Source: JAJDAH01 sp964487605 (GTDB lineage Bacteria > Myxococcota_A > Polyangia > Polyangiales > Polyangiaceae). Taken from it: a stretch of 64,000 nt of DNA. Below, piece by piece: positions 17,405 to 26,083 of the stretch. Positions within the stretch are counted from its first letter, which is position 1. Each line of letters opens with the position of its first letter. Both the position numbers and the translations under genes were made by a program. The notes under the pieces were generated by a model. It was not told where the DNA came from. It saw only the letters and a list, made by a program, of their open reading frames with translations, and searched no databases. The DNA lies in NCBI GenBank assembly GCA_964487605.1, contig CAZARU010000003.1, forward strand, positions 62,001 to 126,000, given 5' to 3'.

Positions 17405-19234
17405 GTGCGCAACGGAACCGCGCGCGTAGCCATCGTCAGCCTGCACAGCCACGGGGATCGCTCGTACCTCGACGATCGGCTGCTCGCCGTGCTCTCGGCG
17501 GAGCTGCGTGAGGCGGGTTTCGAGAACGACCTCCTGGTCGCGCACCTCGACGCGTCGGATGACGACGGCTCTGCCGATCCCGCGTTCGCGCGGCTCGTGA
17601 CGCTCCTGCGGGACTATGGCGTCGTGGTCTACGAGCGCGTGTGGAGCCAGGCCGTCGTCGCTTCGCTCCGACGAGCGCTGCCGGGCCGAACGTTCATCCA
17701 TTGCCGCGGCGAGCATCACCTCGAGGATCCGCCCGCGGACTTCGTGTGTCAGGGGCATCTCCAGTGGGCTCTGCCGGAGCTGCTGCGACACCTCGCCGGC
17801 GAGCGCCCCAACCCGCCCGGCGGCACCCTCGTGCGCGGAGAAGCGGGCTGGGAAGAGGTCGGGGTCCCACCTCCGCTGCGCCATCGGGAAGGGCCGTTCG
17901 TTGCCAACCTGCGACCCATCCTCGTCACGCCGGAGCGCTCGCCGGCCGTGCGAACGTTCTCGGTTCTCGGCAATCGCGGGTGCCCCTATCAGAGCGATGC
18001 GCGGGACAACCCGCTCTACGATGGCGTGACCGGGATCCCCGCGGAGCTCGGTCGCGGCTGCGCGTTCTGCGTGACGGGCAACGAGTACCAGGCAGAGGCG
18101 AACGAGGTGACCGCCGCGAAGGTCCTCGAGCAGATTCGCTTCGTCCGGGCCAACTCGGACTACGACAAGATCGTCCTCAAGGACCAGAACCCGTTCGGAT
18201 ATCTCACGGAGCTGCTCGGCCTCGCGGCCGCCGAACGACTCGCGCCGTTCACGCTGCTCCTCGAAACTCGGGCGGACTGGTTCGTGCGCAACCAGCGTCG
18301 GTTCGAGCGGGCGCTCCAGATCTCGTCGTCGTCGGGGTTCGTCATCGCGCCTTACCTGGTGGGCATCGAGAACTTCTCCCAGCCGGAGCTCGATCGATTC
18401 AACAAGGGGATCACGGCGGACGTGAACGTGCGCTTTCTCGATCTCCTGTGGGAGTGGCGGGACCGATTCGGCGGCGCGCTCACTCTTCAGCACTCCGCCT
18501 TCGGGTTCATCATGTTCTCCCCCTGGACCACGATGGACGACCTGCGGACCAACTACGACGGGATCCTCCGGACCCGGTTTCACGAGCTACGCGGCAAGCT
18601 GCTTCACTCCCGCGCGCGGCTGTATCCCGACACTGCGCTCTACCATCTGGCCCAGCGCGACGGTCTCCTGCTCGACCAGTTCTCGGCCCAGGAGGACGAC
18701 AACTCGCGTCGCTACGGGTACTACCCGTATCGCCCGTGGAAGTTCGCGCACTCGGAGGTCGCGCACTTCGCGTCCCTCGCGGCCGCGCTGGTGGAAGAGA
18801 GCGGAGGCCGGGACGAAATGCGCCTCTTCCAGGGGCTCCTCGAAGCGTTCGCCGAAGCGGAGAACGTGGGCGAGTTGACGGCCCACGCCGTGCGAACCCG
18901 CTCGAGTGCCGCCCGCCCCCCGGACTCCGCGAGCGCGTCGCAAGGCGATCTGGACACCCGGTTCCGGCGCCTCCTGGCCCCGCTCGACGTGGATGGAGGA
19001 TTCGAGGGCGGATGGCGACTGGCCACCCTGTCGCGTCGCGTCGATCGCGCGTGTGCCAGCTTCGAGCATCCCACGGAGGCGCCGCTCGTCCTCGAGCTTT
19101 CGCCGCGGAGCGACCAGCAGCACTACGCGCGATCTCGCCACTATGACGTTCGGCATGGAGACGCGCGCTTGACGGCGGGCCAGACGCGCGCCCTCGCGGC
19201 GGTCTGTGACGCGATTCGAGCCAACGATCGATGA
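17405..19234 (+). CDS. Radical SAM protein with atypical C-X25-C-X2-C motif
   Basis: 609 residues from GTG at 17405; the open frame extends upstream into the divergent gene, but this start precedes the Rossmann-like strand VAIVSLHS that matches the N-terminus of the paralogue at 642-2936. Residues 1-150 resemble a B12-binding-type domain. The cluster region reads NRGCPY (Cys193)...LGRGCAFC (Cys219, 222), with the same GCP[FY]-x2-D...N...Y-x-G spacing signature as the paralogue. The barrel continues with NKGIT and FSPWTTMDDL. It starts the plus-strand rSAM operon; the next gene follows 28 bp later. Substrate unknown. Confidence 0.85.
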   Translation: MRNGTARVAIVSLHSHGDRSYLDDRLLAVLSAELREAGFENDLLVAHLDASDDDGSADPAFARLVTLLRDYGVVVYERVWSQAVVASLRRALPGRTFIHCRGEHHLEDPPADFVCQGHLQWALPELLRHLAGERPNPPGGTLVRGEAGWEEVGVPPPLRHREGPFVANLRPILVTPERSPAVRTFSVLGNRGCPYQSDARDNPLYDGVTGIPAELGRGCAFCVTGNEYQAEANEVTAAKVLEQIRFVRANSDYDKIVLKDQNPFGYLTELLGLAAAERLAPFTLLLETRADWFVRNQRRFERALQISSSSGFVIAPYLVGIENFSQPELDRFNKGITADVNVRFLDLLWEWRDRFGGALTLQHSAFGFIMFSPWTTMDDLRTNYDGILRTRFHELRGKLLHSRARLYPDTALYHLAQRDGLLLDQFSAQEDDNSRRYGYYPYRPWKFAHSEVAHFASLAAALVEESGGRDEMRLFQGLLEAFAEAENVGELTAHAVRTRSSAARPPDSASASQGDLDTRFRRLLAPLDVDGGFEGGWRLATLSRRVDRACASFEHPTEAPLVLELSPRSDQQHYARSRHYDVRHGDARLTAGQTRALAAVCDAIRANDR

Positions 19235-19262
19235 CTGCGGCTCGGTGCTAGGCTGAGCGACG

Positions 19263-21203
19263 TTGGGCCGTAGAGTCGTGGTGAGTTCGGGCTGCGCGAC
19301 GCCCTGCGCGAGCTGTGGGGTCTGCGGCCCCGGCGCGCGCCCCGCGTCACTGCAGGACGTGATGGCGCTGGGCGCGCACCCCGAGCTGGTGCTCGGTGGC
19401 GGTGATGCCAGCGAATGGGCGGATCTCGATCGTTTCCTGGAGCACAACCGCGCGGCCGCTGACCCGCAGCGTGTGTCGTTGGAGATGCCCGCCCGCCGGG
19501 TAGATGCCCCCCTCGCGAAGTCCCTGGCGGAGCGCGGCGTGCACGGTGTCGTCGTGCACGCCGATGCGGTGCGGGGAGCGGCAGAGCTCACCTCCGCCGT
19601 CGAATCCCTGGAGGGCACGAACCTCGGAGCGAGCGCGCTCGTACGCGCGGAGGCGCACGACCCGCAGCGCGTCGCCTCGATTGCTGAACGCCTCGGGGAC
19701 CGCCCGCTCCTCGTGGAGATCGTCGCCGGCACGGCGCGGATGACGCCGGCGGAGCTGGAAGCGTGGAGCGGGCTCGTGGCCCAGCGCGAGACGGTGGCGT
19801 TCGGCATGGCTCGGCGGCCGGGTCGCGGGTTCCTTCCGCCCTGCTCCCTGCCGCGGGCGTTCGCGAAACGCCCTGGCGCGTGGCGGCACGTCCTGCGAGA
19901 CCCGGAGCGCGGTCGGAGCCACGACGCCACACCGAAGAACACCACCCTCCCGATCTGCGGTCAGTGCGCGCTGGCGTACCGGTGCTCGTGGAACGCGGAC
20001 GGGGCGGGCGTCCCGACCGACCAGCTCACGGCCGTGCCCGAACCCGTGCAGGCGGAGCCGGCCTTGGAGCGCTCGGTCGTGCCGCCGGCGCTGCGAGTCC
20101 AGCGCGATCCGCAGGTGGTGTGCGTCACACCCTGGACCACCCTGGAGCTGACGAACGTCGAGGGTTTCGCGCATCAGTGCTGCTCTACCTGGACCGTCGG
20201 GGACCGCGGCAGCATCGTGGACTCCTCGCTCTCCGCCGTGTGGAACGGGGACGGATTCCGCTTTGCGCGCCGGACCATGGCGACGGCGAAGCTGAACGAT
20301 CTCTGCCGCCCCATCTGTCCGTGGCTCGCTTCACGTCGGTACGAGGAACGACGCTTCGAGGTGCATCCGGGCAGCGACGCGTACGTGCGCAACCAGCTCG
20401 CAGTCGCCGACGACATCGCGCAGCGCAGGGAGGTTGCGCAGGGTCTTCCGCTCTACATGGCGGTCTGCGCCGGGACCTACTGCAACTACGACTGCATCAT
20501 GTGCCTTCACGGGCGCACGCCGCGCCGAGACCTCCCCGACGAGATATGGGAAGAGATCCCGGCGTTCATGCCCACGCTGCGCACTCTGACCCTGCTGGGT
20601 GGCGAACCCCTCGCCAACCCGCTGGTGATGCGTTTTCTGCGGGACTTCGACGCGGCGAGGTGGCCGGACGCCCACGTCAACCTGACCACCAACGGCAGCC
20701 TGATGACGCCCAGGGCGCTCGCACACATGGAGCGCTGCAGCTTCGGCGACGTCGCCATCAGCCTGAACGCGGGCACCGCCGAGGTCTACGAGGCGGTCCA
20801 GCGTGGCGTGCCCCTGGACGACGTTCTCTGCAACATCGACGCACTCGTCGAGCACCGGAGGCGCGCGGTGCGTTGGTTCAGGATCTCCGTCGTGTTCGTG
20901 GTGCAGCCGGCGAACGCGCACACGCTGGTCGACTTCGGCGCGCTGGCACATGCGCGCGACCTGACGATCCGCCTGTTGCCGCTCAACCCTCGGGGCCCGG
21001 ACGGGCTGGACTACTACGACGACGCGTCGGAGGTGCAGCGTGTTCTGACGGAGCTCGACCGCCTCGCGGACTTCGGTCGAAGGCACCGACCGGAGTGGGG
21101 CGAAGAGATCCGCGCGTGCCACGACGCCATTGCCAGCGAAGCGAGGTCGCGCATCGATCCTGGCGTTCGTCCCACCGCGCGTCGACTCCCGCTCGCCCAC
21201 TGA
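19263..21203 (+). CDS. Tandem radical SAM protein with SPASM-like linker
   Basis: 646 residues from a TTG at 19263; GTG codons 15-18 bp downstream are alternatives. The first, short rSAM unit has SSGCATPCASCGVC (Cys11, 15, 18) and a weak GGGDAS in place of GGE. Auxiliary-type cysteines follow (ICGQCALAYRC), then a SPASM-like segment with PWTTLELTN, CC, a SLSAVWNG run and CRPICPW. The second rSAM unit has CNYDCIMC (Cys407, 411, 414), LLGGEPLANP and LTTNGS. The order rSAM, auxiliary Cys, SPASM-like, rSAM is unusual. It is flanked by two other rSAM genes on the same strand. Confidence 0.88.
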   Translation: MGRRVVVSSGCATPCASCGVCGPGARPASLQDVMALGAHPELVLGGGDASEWADLDRFLEHNRAAADPQRVSLEMPARRVDAPLAKSLAERGVHGVVVHADAVRGAAELTSAVESLEGTNLGASALVRAEAHDPQRVASIAERLGDRPLLVEIVAGTARMTPAELEAWSGLVAQRETVAFGMARRPGRGFLPPCSLPRAFAKRPGAWRHVLRDPERGRSHDATPKNTTLPICGQCALAYRCSWNADGAGVPTDQLTAVPEPVQAEPALERSVVPPALRVQRDPQVVCVTPWTTLELTNVEGFAHQCCSTWTVGDRGSIVDSSLSAVWNGDGFRFARRTMATAKLNDLCRPICPWLASRRYEERRFEVHPGSDAYVRNQLAVADDIAQRREVAQGLPLYMAVCAGTYCNYDCIMCLHGRTPRRDLPDEIWEEIPAFMPTLRTLTLLGGEPLANPLVMRFLRDFDAARWPDAHVNLTTNGSLMTPRALAHMERCSFGDVAISLNAGTAEVYEAVQRGVPLDDVLCNIDALVEHRRRAVRWFRISVVFVVQPANAHTLVDFGALAHARDLTIRLLPLNPRGPDGLDYYDDASEVQRVLTELDRLADFGRRHRPEWGEEIRACHDAIASEARSRIDPGVRPTARRLPLAH

Positions 21204-21259
21204 GCGGCCCCTCGGTGCGCGGACCGACCGGCCTGGGTCGCCGTGCTAGGCTTGCCCTC

Positions 21260-21361
21260 GTGCCACGCCCGTACGTTCAGCACGGCCGACGCGCGACGTC
21301 GACGCGCGACGCGCCCAGTGCCAGCAGCGCGGCATCTGGCCACCGCGTCCGAGCATCATGA
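21260..21361 (+). CDS. Possible 33-residue peptide coupled to the next rSAM gene
   Basis: A GTG at 21260 opens a 33-codon frame whose TGA overlaps the ATG of the 986-residue gene as ATGA, the coupling seen across this cluster. The product begins MPRPYVQHGRR and has a Ser/Ala-rich second half; it has no cysteine. It fills most of the 154-bp gap between two rSAM genes. It could be a leader peptide, a substrate peptide or chance. No family or recognition motif is seen, and a clear ribosome-binding site is lacking. Confidence 0.25.
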   Translation: MPRPYVQHGRRATSTRDAPSASSAASGHRVRAS

Positions 21362-24318
21362 CGAGGGCCAGCGCGACCGCGGAGGTACGCCTGGGCGGCA
21401 CCTGCTCGCTCTCCTGCGCGCCCTGCGACTGTCGACAGCCGCGCACGGACGACCCCACGCTGGCTCGTACCCTGAGCGGCGGGGGACGCCGCATCGTCCT
21501 GCGGGGAGCTGCAACCACGAATCCGCTCCTCGCCAGCGTGGTCGATGGGGCTCGCCGCGCCGGCTTTGGCGAGGTCGTGGTGAGGACCCATGCCGTCGGC
21601 GTGACGGAAGCCGAGGCGCGTCGGTTGCGCGATCTGGGCGTCGATCGCGCCATCGTGCCGATCTTCTCGCACGTGGCGAGGGTTCACGATCGCATAGCCG
21701 GGCGTGACGACGCGCTCGTCGGCGCGCTGCTCGGCATGCGCGCGCTTCACCACGTTGGCGTCGCCGTCGAGGTCGAAGTTCCGTTGCTCGCGGCACGCCT
21801 ACAGAGACCCGATCGCGTCGTGGAACTCGCGAAGCGGGCCGTCCCCGAACTCCGGGCGGCGCACTTCCACATCGTGCGCTCGGCGCTGCCTTCGGCCCTG
21901 GCCCCGGCGGCGTGGGATGGGCAAGGCGCTACCGTGCTGGCCTCGGCGCTCCACGCGTGCCGGAGTCTCGACGTGCACGCCGAGCTGGGTGGCGTGAGTG
22001 CGGTGCCCCTGTGTGCCCTGCGAGAGCACCCCGACCTCCACGATGCGTTCTCCCTGGCGCCTCGCGGCCGCTCGAACGCCATCGACGGCTGCGTTCGACC
22101 CGACGCGACGTGCGGCCGGTGCGCGGTTCGCAGAAGTTGCCCGGGCGTCGCGCAGAGCTACGCCGCGGCCCACGGCACGCAGGGCATCGTTCCCTACGCG
22201 GCGCGCCCGCGCGGGCTCTATCCCAGCGCGGCGGGACGTCGCCGGCGCCACACACCGGAGCAGTGGCTCGCGTCGCGCGACGCCGAGCGCCTGGTCCTGC
22301 GTCCCACGGTGAACTGCAACCAGGACTGCACGTTCTGCAGCGCGAACGAGACGTCGAGCAACGTGTGGCCCGACCCCGGCCTCATGCGCCGGCAAATAGC
22401 TCGGGCGGCGCGCCGTGGCGTCCGGCTGGTTTCGTTCAGCGGGGGCGAACCGACGCTGACGCCGGAGCTGGAGAGCTACGTCGAAGTCGCGAGCCGGCTG
22501 GGTGTCCCCGCCGTCGAGCTCATCACCAACGGTGTGCTCCTGAACCCCAAGCGCGTCCAGCGCCTGCGCGCGGCGGGCCTCACGCACGCGTTCGTCTCCC
22601 TGCACGGGCACTCCGAGGAGATCTCCAGGCTCTTGACGCTGAAGGATGGCGACTGGGAGCGCACCGTCCGGGCCGTCGACCTCCTCGTCGAGAGCAAGGT
22701 GCTGACGGCGCTGAACCACGTCATCAACGCGCACAACGCCCGTCACCTCGAGCGCTTCGTGCGTTTCGCGGCCGAGCGCTGGGGCGGCATTCCCCTCATC
22801 AGCTTCGCGTTCGTCACGCCTCAGTTCAGGGCGCTTCAGAACATCGGCCTCATGCCGCGCATGTCGGACGTCATGCCGGACCTGGCGCGGGCCATGGGCG
22901 CCGCGCTCGAGCTCGGTCAGCCGGTCGTCGTGGGTTCCCGCCAGGGCATACCGCCGTGCGTGCTCGGCGGGTACGCGCCCTGGTCGGACCTCTTCGGCAT
23001 CGTCAACGAAGCGGTGAGCGAGGATCGGCACCAGAAGGTGCGTGCGCCGGGATGCGACGACTGCCGGTACACGCGGTACTGCCTGGGCGTGTGGCGCGCC
23101 TATGCCGACAGGTACGGGCTCGACGAGCTGCGTCCGATCGAGGGCGCTCCCTTCGGTCCGGAGGACGTGGAGGAGTTCCAGCGCTGGCGCGCCGCCGGGA
23201 GCCTCTCCTGGGGCATGCCGGGCAGCTTCGAGGAGGCGTGGCCTCCGTCACGGAGCCTCGACGCGGAGCGTGATCCGCCCTGGCGGGACGTGGAGCAGGT
23301 CGTGCCGTCCCGAGTGCACCTTCCGCTGGTCGCTCCGGCGCGAAGCCGGCCGGTGCGCCTCGCCCTGATCGGCACGGGGCACCGCGCCGCTCGGATTGCC
23401 CGCGAGGCGCTCGCCGTCTCGGGGCTTGCCATCGAGGCGGTCGCCTCTCCCCACGCTTCCGACGCGGACCTGCGCGATTTCGGATCGTGCCCCAGCTTCA
23501 CGAGTCTTGCCGACGTCTTGGACGACGTTCGTCCGGATGGCGTGATCATCGCTGCCGCGACGGACGCGCACCACGAGCTGGCGACGGCGGCGCTCTCGCG
23601 CGGAGTGCCCGTGCTGATGGAGAAGCCGCTCACGTCCACGCTCCCGCAAGCCGAGGAGCTGGTTGCGCTGGTCGAGCGGAGTGGAGTCGCCTTGATGCCG
23701 GCGCACAACGTGCTGTTCGCCCACGGCCTCGAGCGCTTCTTCGGCGTGGCGGCGAGCGACGTGACAATGACCAAGCGCACGACGCCGTCGAGCCCCGACG
23801 CTCCACGCGCGTGGAGTCGGGGGGCCGTGTACGAGACCCTCTACCACGTACTGGTGCTCGCCGGCCGCGCTGCAGGTGGGGGCGCCGCGCGCGTCCTGGA
23901 CGTGCAGCACCGTGGCGTCAGCACGCTGGAGCGCTTGCGATTGCGGCTCGCGTATCCCGCGCTGGACGTGAACCTGCTCGTGGACTTCACGGCGGCGGAA
24001 GACTCGCTGGAGATCGAGAAGGGTTCGGGCGATTCCATCGCGGCGAGGTGGTCGCGCGTGGGGCGCGACGTGATGCTGACCCTCGGGGGCACGACGCAGG
24101 CCGTCGAGCGGCGCGGTAGCGAGATTGGCGCGATGCTGCTCGACTTTCGCGCGGTGGTCATCGGCGAGCGCGAGGCGTCCGTCGGCGCTCGAGAAGGCCT
24201 GGACGTGATGCTGACGGCGCGCGCGGTGCTCGATGCACTCGAGACCGCGGGAGCGCCCCTCGAGCGTCGGGGCGGACCGAGGCACGCTTCGTCGAGGGCG
24301 TTCCGCGAGAGGTTGTGA
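21358..24318 (+). CDS. Tandem radical SAM-Gfo/Idh oxidoreductase triple fusion
   Basis: 986 residues in three parts. Residues 1-300: an rSAM barrel opening with GGTCSLSCAPCDC (Cys16, 20, 23, also 25), its GGE region degenerate, ending in a Cys cluster (CGRCAVRRSCPG). Residues 310-600: a canonical rSAM barrel with CNQDCTFC (Cys320, 324, 327), SFSGGEPTLTPE and ITNG, ending in CDDCRYTRYCLG. Residues 666-986: a Gfo/Idh/MocA dehydrogenase with LALIGTGHRAARI and the catalytic-lysine motif MEKPLT, then a typical substrate domain. The rSAM part parallels 3583-5502. An rSAM enzyme joined to an NAD(P)-dependent dehydrogenase suggests an oxidation or epimerisation followed by reduction on one sugar- or polyol-like substrate (inference). 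Confidence 0.9.
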   Translation: MTRASATAEVRLGGTCSLSCAPCDCRQPRTDDPTLARTLSGGGRRIVLRGAATTNPLLASVVDGARRAGFGEVVVRTHAVGVTEAEARRLRDLGVDRAIVPIFSHVARVHDRIAGRDDALVGALLGMRALHHVGVAVEVEVPLLAARLQRPDRVVELAKRAVPELRAAHFHIVRSALPSALAPAAWDGQGATVLASALHACRSLDVHAELGGVSAVPLCALREHPDLHDAFSLAPRGRSNAIDGCVRPDATCGRCAVRRSCPGVAQSYAAAHGTQGIVPYAARPRGLYPSAAGRRRRHTPEQWLASRDAERLVLRPTVNCNQDCTFCSANETSSNVWPDPGLMRRQIARAARRGVRLVSFSGGEPTLTPELESYVEVASRLGVPAVELITNGVLLNPKRVQRLRAAGLTHAFVSLHGHSEEISRLLTLKDGDWERTVRAVDLLVESKVLTALNHVINAHNARHLERFVRFAAERWGGIPLISFAFVTPQFRALQNIGLMPRMSDVMPDLARAMGAALELGQPVVVGSRQGIPPCVLGGYAPWSDLFGIVNEAVSEDRHQKVRAPGCDDCRYTRYCLGVWRAYADRYGLDELRPIEGAPFGPEDVEEFQRWRAAGSLSWGMPGSFEEAWPPSRSLDAERDPPWRDVEQVVPSRVHLPLVAPARSRPVRLALIGTGHRAARIAREALAVSGLAIEAVASPHASDADLRDFGSCPSFTSLADVLDDVRPDGVIIAAATDAHHELATAALSRGVPVLMEKPLTSTLPQAEELVALVERSGVALMPAHNVLFAHGLERFFGVAASDVTMTKRTTPSSPDAPRAWSRGAVYETLYHVLVLAGRAAGGGAARVLDVQHRGVSTLERLRLRLAYPALDVNLLVDFTAAEDSLEIEKGSGDSIAARWSRVGRDVMLTLGGTTQAVERRGSEIGAMLLDFRAVVIGEREASVGAREGLDVMLTARAVLDALETAGAPLERRGGPRHASSRAFRERL

Positions 24319-24340
24319 ATCGGTTCGGGGGCCGCGAGCG

Positions 24341-25960
24341 TCACTCGCCGAAGACGCGAACGAGGGAGAACCGCTCCGGAAGATCACGCAGGTACGACGA
24401 CAGCGGGGAGCGAATCCGGCGCCAGAACGACGACATGGACTCGCCGTCCCGCTCGTCCAGGGACGACACGAAGCTCCAGAGCGAGCGCAGGTGCGGCGCC
24501 AGCTCCGGCACGCTGATGGGATCGTTCCGAAACCGCGGGGCCATGCAGTTCAGGTGGAAGTTCCTGGTTCTGAACAGGGTCGGTGATCCCGGATCCTTCG
24601 GCTCGAGCAGCACGTAAAGTGCCACGTCCTCGTCGAGGTGGCGGTACCGCAGGTGAATGCAGACGAAGCCGAGGTCGTCGGGGTCGCGTTCCTCGACGTC
24701 CACTGCGGAGACGCTGGCCACGGCGCTCTCGCGCTGCTCGGTGACCCGCGCTCGGCGCTCTTCGAGCACCAGGTTCTGGACCAGGCCGCTGGTGAGGGCG
24801 AGGAACGCCCGTTGCGGCTTGAGCTCCGTACCCTTTTCCAGGAGGACGCGCTTGGACTCCCAGAAGTAGTCCTCCTTGTGGAGGTTTCGCTGGTAGAAGA
24901 AGCGGACGATGCGGAGCAGATTGCCGAACAGATCGGCATGCTCCGCGGCGTAGGCGGCGAGCGCCGAGGTTTCGTCGAGAGTGCCCCGCACGACGCCCAC
25001 GGCCGCGCGCGCTGCGCGTGACGCGGCGTGCATCGCGAGGAACACGCCGGTGGACAGCACCGGATCGATGAAGCCGGACGAGTCTCCGGCGAGCATCCAG
25101 CCGGGCCCGGCCACCTTCGACACGCGGAAGCTCCAGTCTCGCTGCGTTCGAACGGGAGTCACGCGACGCGCCGCGGTCCCGAGCACGCTCATGATCTGCG
25201 TGTCGCCGCGGATCGTTTCCTCGAAGGCACGCTCCCGGTCCTGACCGGGGGTCGCCTCGTCGTCCAGGCGAATGACGCCGACACTCGTGAGCGTTTCGGT
25301 CAGGGGAAAGAGCCACGACCAGTGCCCCTGGGCGGCCACGAAGAGCGCCTGTCGGCGACGAGGCTCGGGCAACCGCCCGCCGCCCTCGTAGTGCGCCCAC
25401 GACGCCTGGTGTTGAAGGCCGTCGATGACGCTTCGCAGGCCCAGCTCACGCGCCAGGGTGAACGCTTGCCCCGTCGCATCGATCGTCAACGGCGCGCGAG
25501 CTTCGCGCACCGGCGCGTCGCCCCTCGGCTTCCACTCCACGCCCACGACGCGGTCGCCCTCCCACAAGAACCGCTTTGCCGACGCCTCCTGATGCGCGTC
25601 CGCTCCCTGTCGCACGGCCGTCTCGAACAGGATCCGGTCGAACTCCGCGCGCTCGACGAACCAGGCCCGGTCGTACAGCTCGGAGTCCGCGAACCAGAGA
25701 TCCCAGTGCTGCGTGAGCCCCCAACCCAGGTGGGTGCTTCCCGTCTTCTCGAAGAATGGTCCCGTGCGGACTTCCTCGAGGGCTCCCATCTCGTCCAGGA
25801 TGGGGATGACCCCCGGCAGCAGGCTTTCGCCGATGTGCACGCGCGGATGCTTGGCAGCCTCCAGCAGCAGCACGCGCAGGCCCGACTTGGCGGCAAGGGC
25901 GGAGAAAGTGCTCCCGGCGGGACCACCCCCCACCACGATGACGTCGTAACGATCGGGCAC
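24341..25960 (-). CDS. Flavin-dependent halogenase-like monooxygenase
   Basis: 539 residues. The FAD-binding GGGPAGS is at 11-17, then HIGESLLPG. FFEKTG places Lys72 where halogenases carry the lysine that relays HOCl, and WSWLFP (214-219) matches the halogenase WxWxIP motif with one substitution. GDSSGFIDPVLSTGV is the second FAD motif. Members chlorinate or brominate phenol, pyrrole or indole groups, often on carrier proteins; related geranylgeranyl-reductase-like oxidoreductases lack WxWxIP. It converges on the rSAM-Gfo/Idh gene (22-bp gap) and has no reductase partner nearby. Assignment to the rSAM pathway is by position only. Confidence 0.82.
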   Translation of the reverse strand: MPDRYDVIVVGGGPAGSTFSALAAKSGLRVLLLEAAKHPRVHIGESLLPGVIPILDEMGALEEVRTGPFFEKTGSTHLGWGLTQHWDLWFADSELYDRAWFVERAEFDRILFETAVRQGADAHQEASAKRFLWEGDRVVGVEWKPRGDAPVREARAPLTIDATGQAFTLARELGLRSVIDGLQHQASWAHYEGGGRLPEPRRRQALFVAAQGHWSWLFPLTETLTSVGVIRLDDEATPGQDRERAFEETIRGDTQIMSVLGTAARRVTPVRTQRDWSFRVSKVAGPGWMLAGDSSGFIDPVLSTGVFLAMHAASRAARAAVGVVRGTLDETSALAAYAAEHADLFGNLLRIVRFFYQRNLHKEDYFWESKRVLLEKGTELKPQRAFLALTSGLVQNLVLEERRARVTEQRESAVASVSAVDVEERDPDDLGFVCIHLRYRHLDEDVALYVLLEPKDPGSPTLFRTRNFHLNCMAPRFRNDPISVPELAPHLRSLWSFVSSLDERDGESMSSFWRRIRSPLSSYLRDLPERFSLVRVFGE

Positions 25961-26083
25961 GGGTGCATGGACGATCCTTCACCGTGGGCGCGGTGTCCAA
26001 CTCGCCGCTCTCGCCGGTCACGCGACGGCTTCCCGCGGCGTGGGGGAAGCCGCGGAAGCCGCGCGCGGCGCCGCCTGGTCGGC

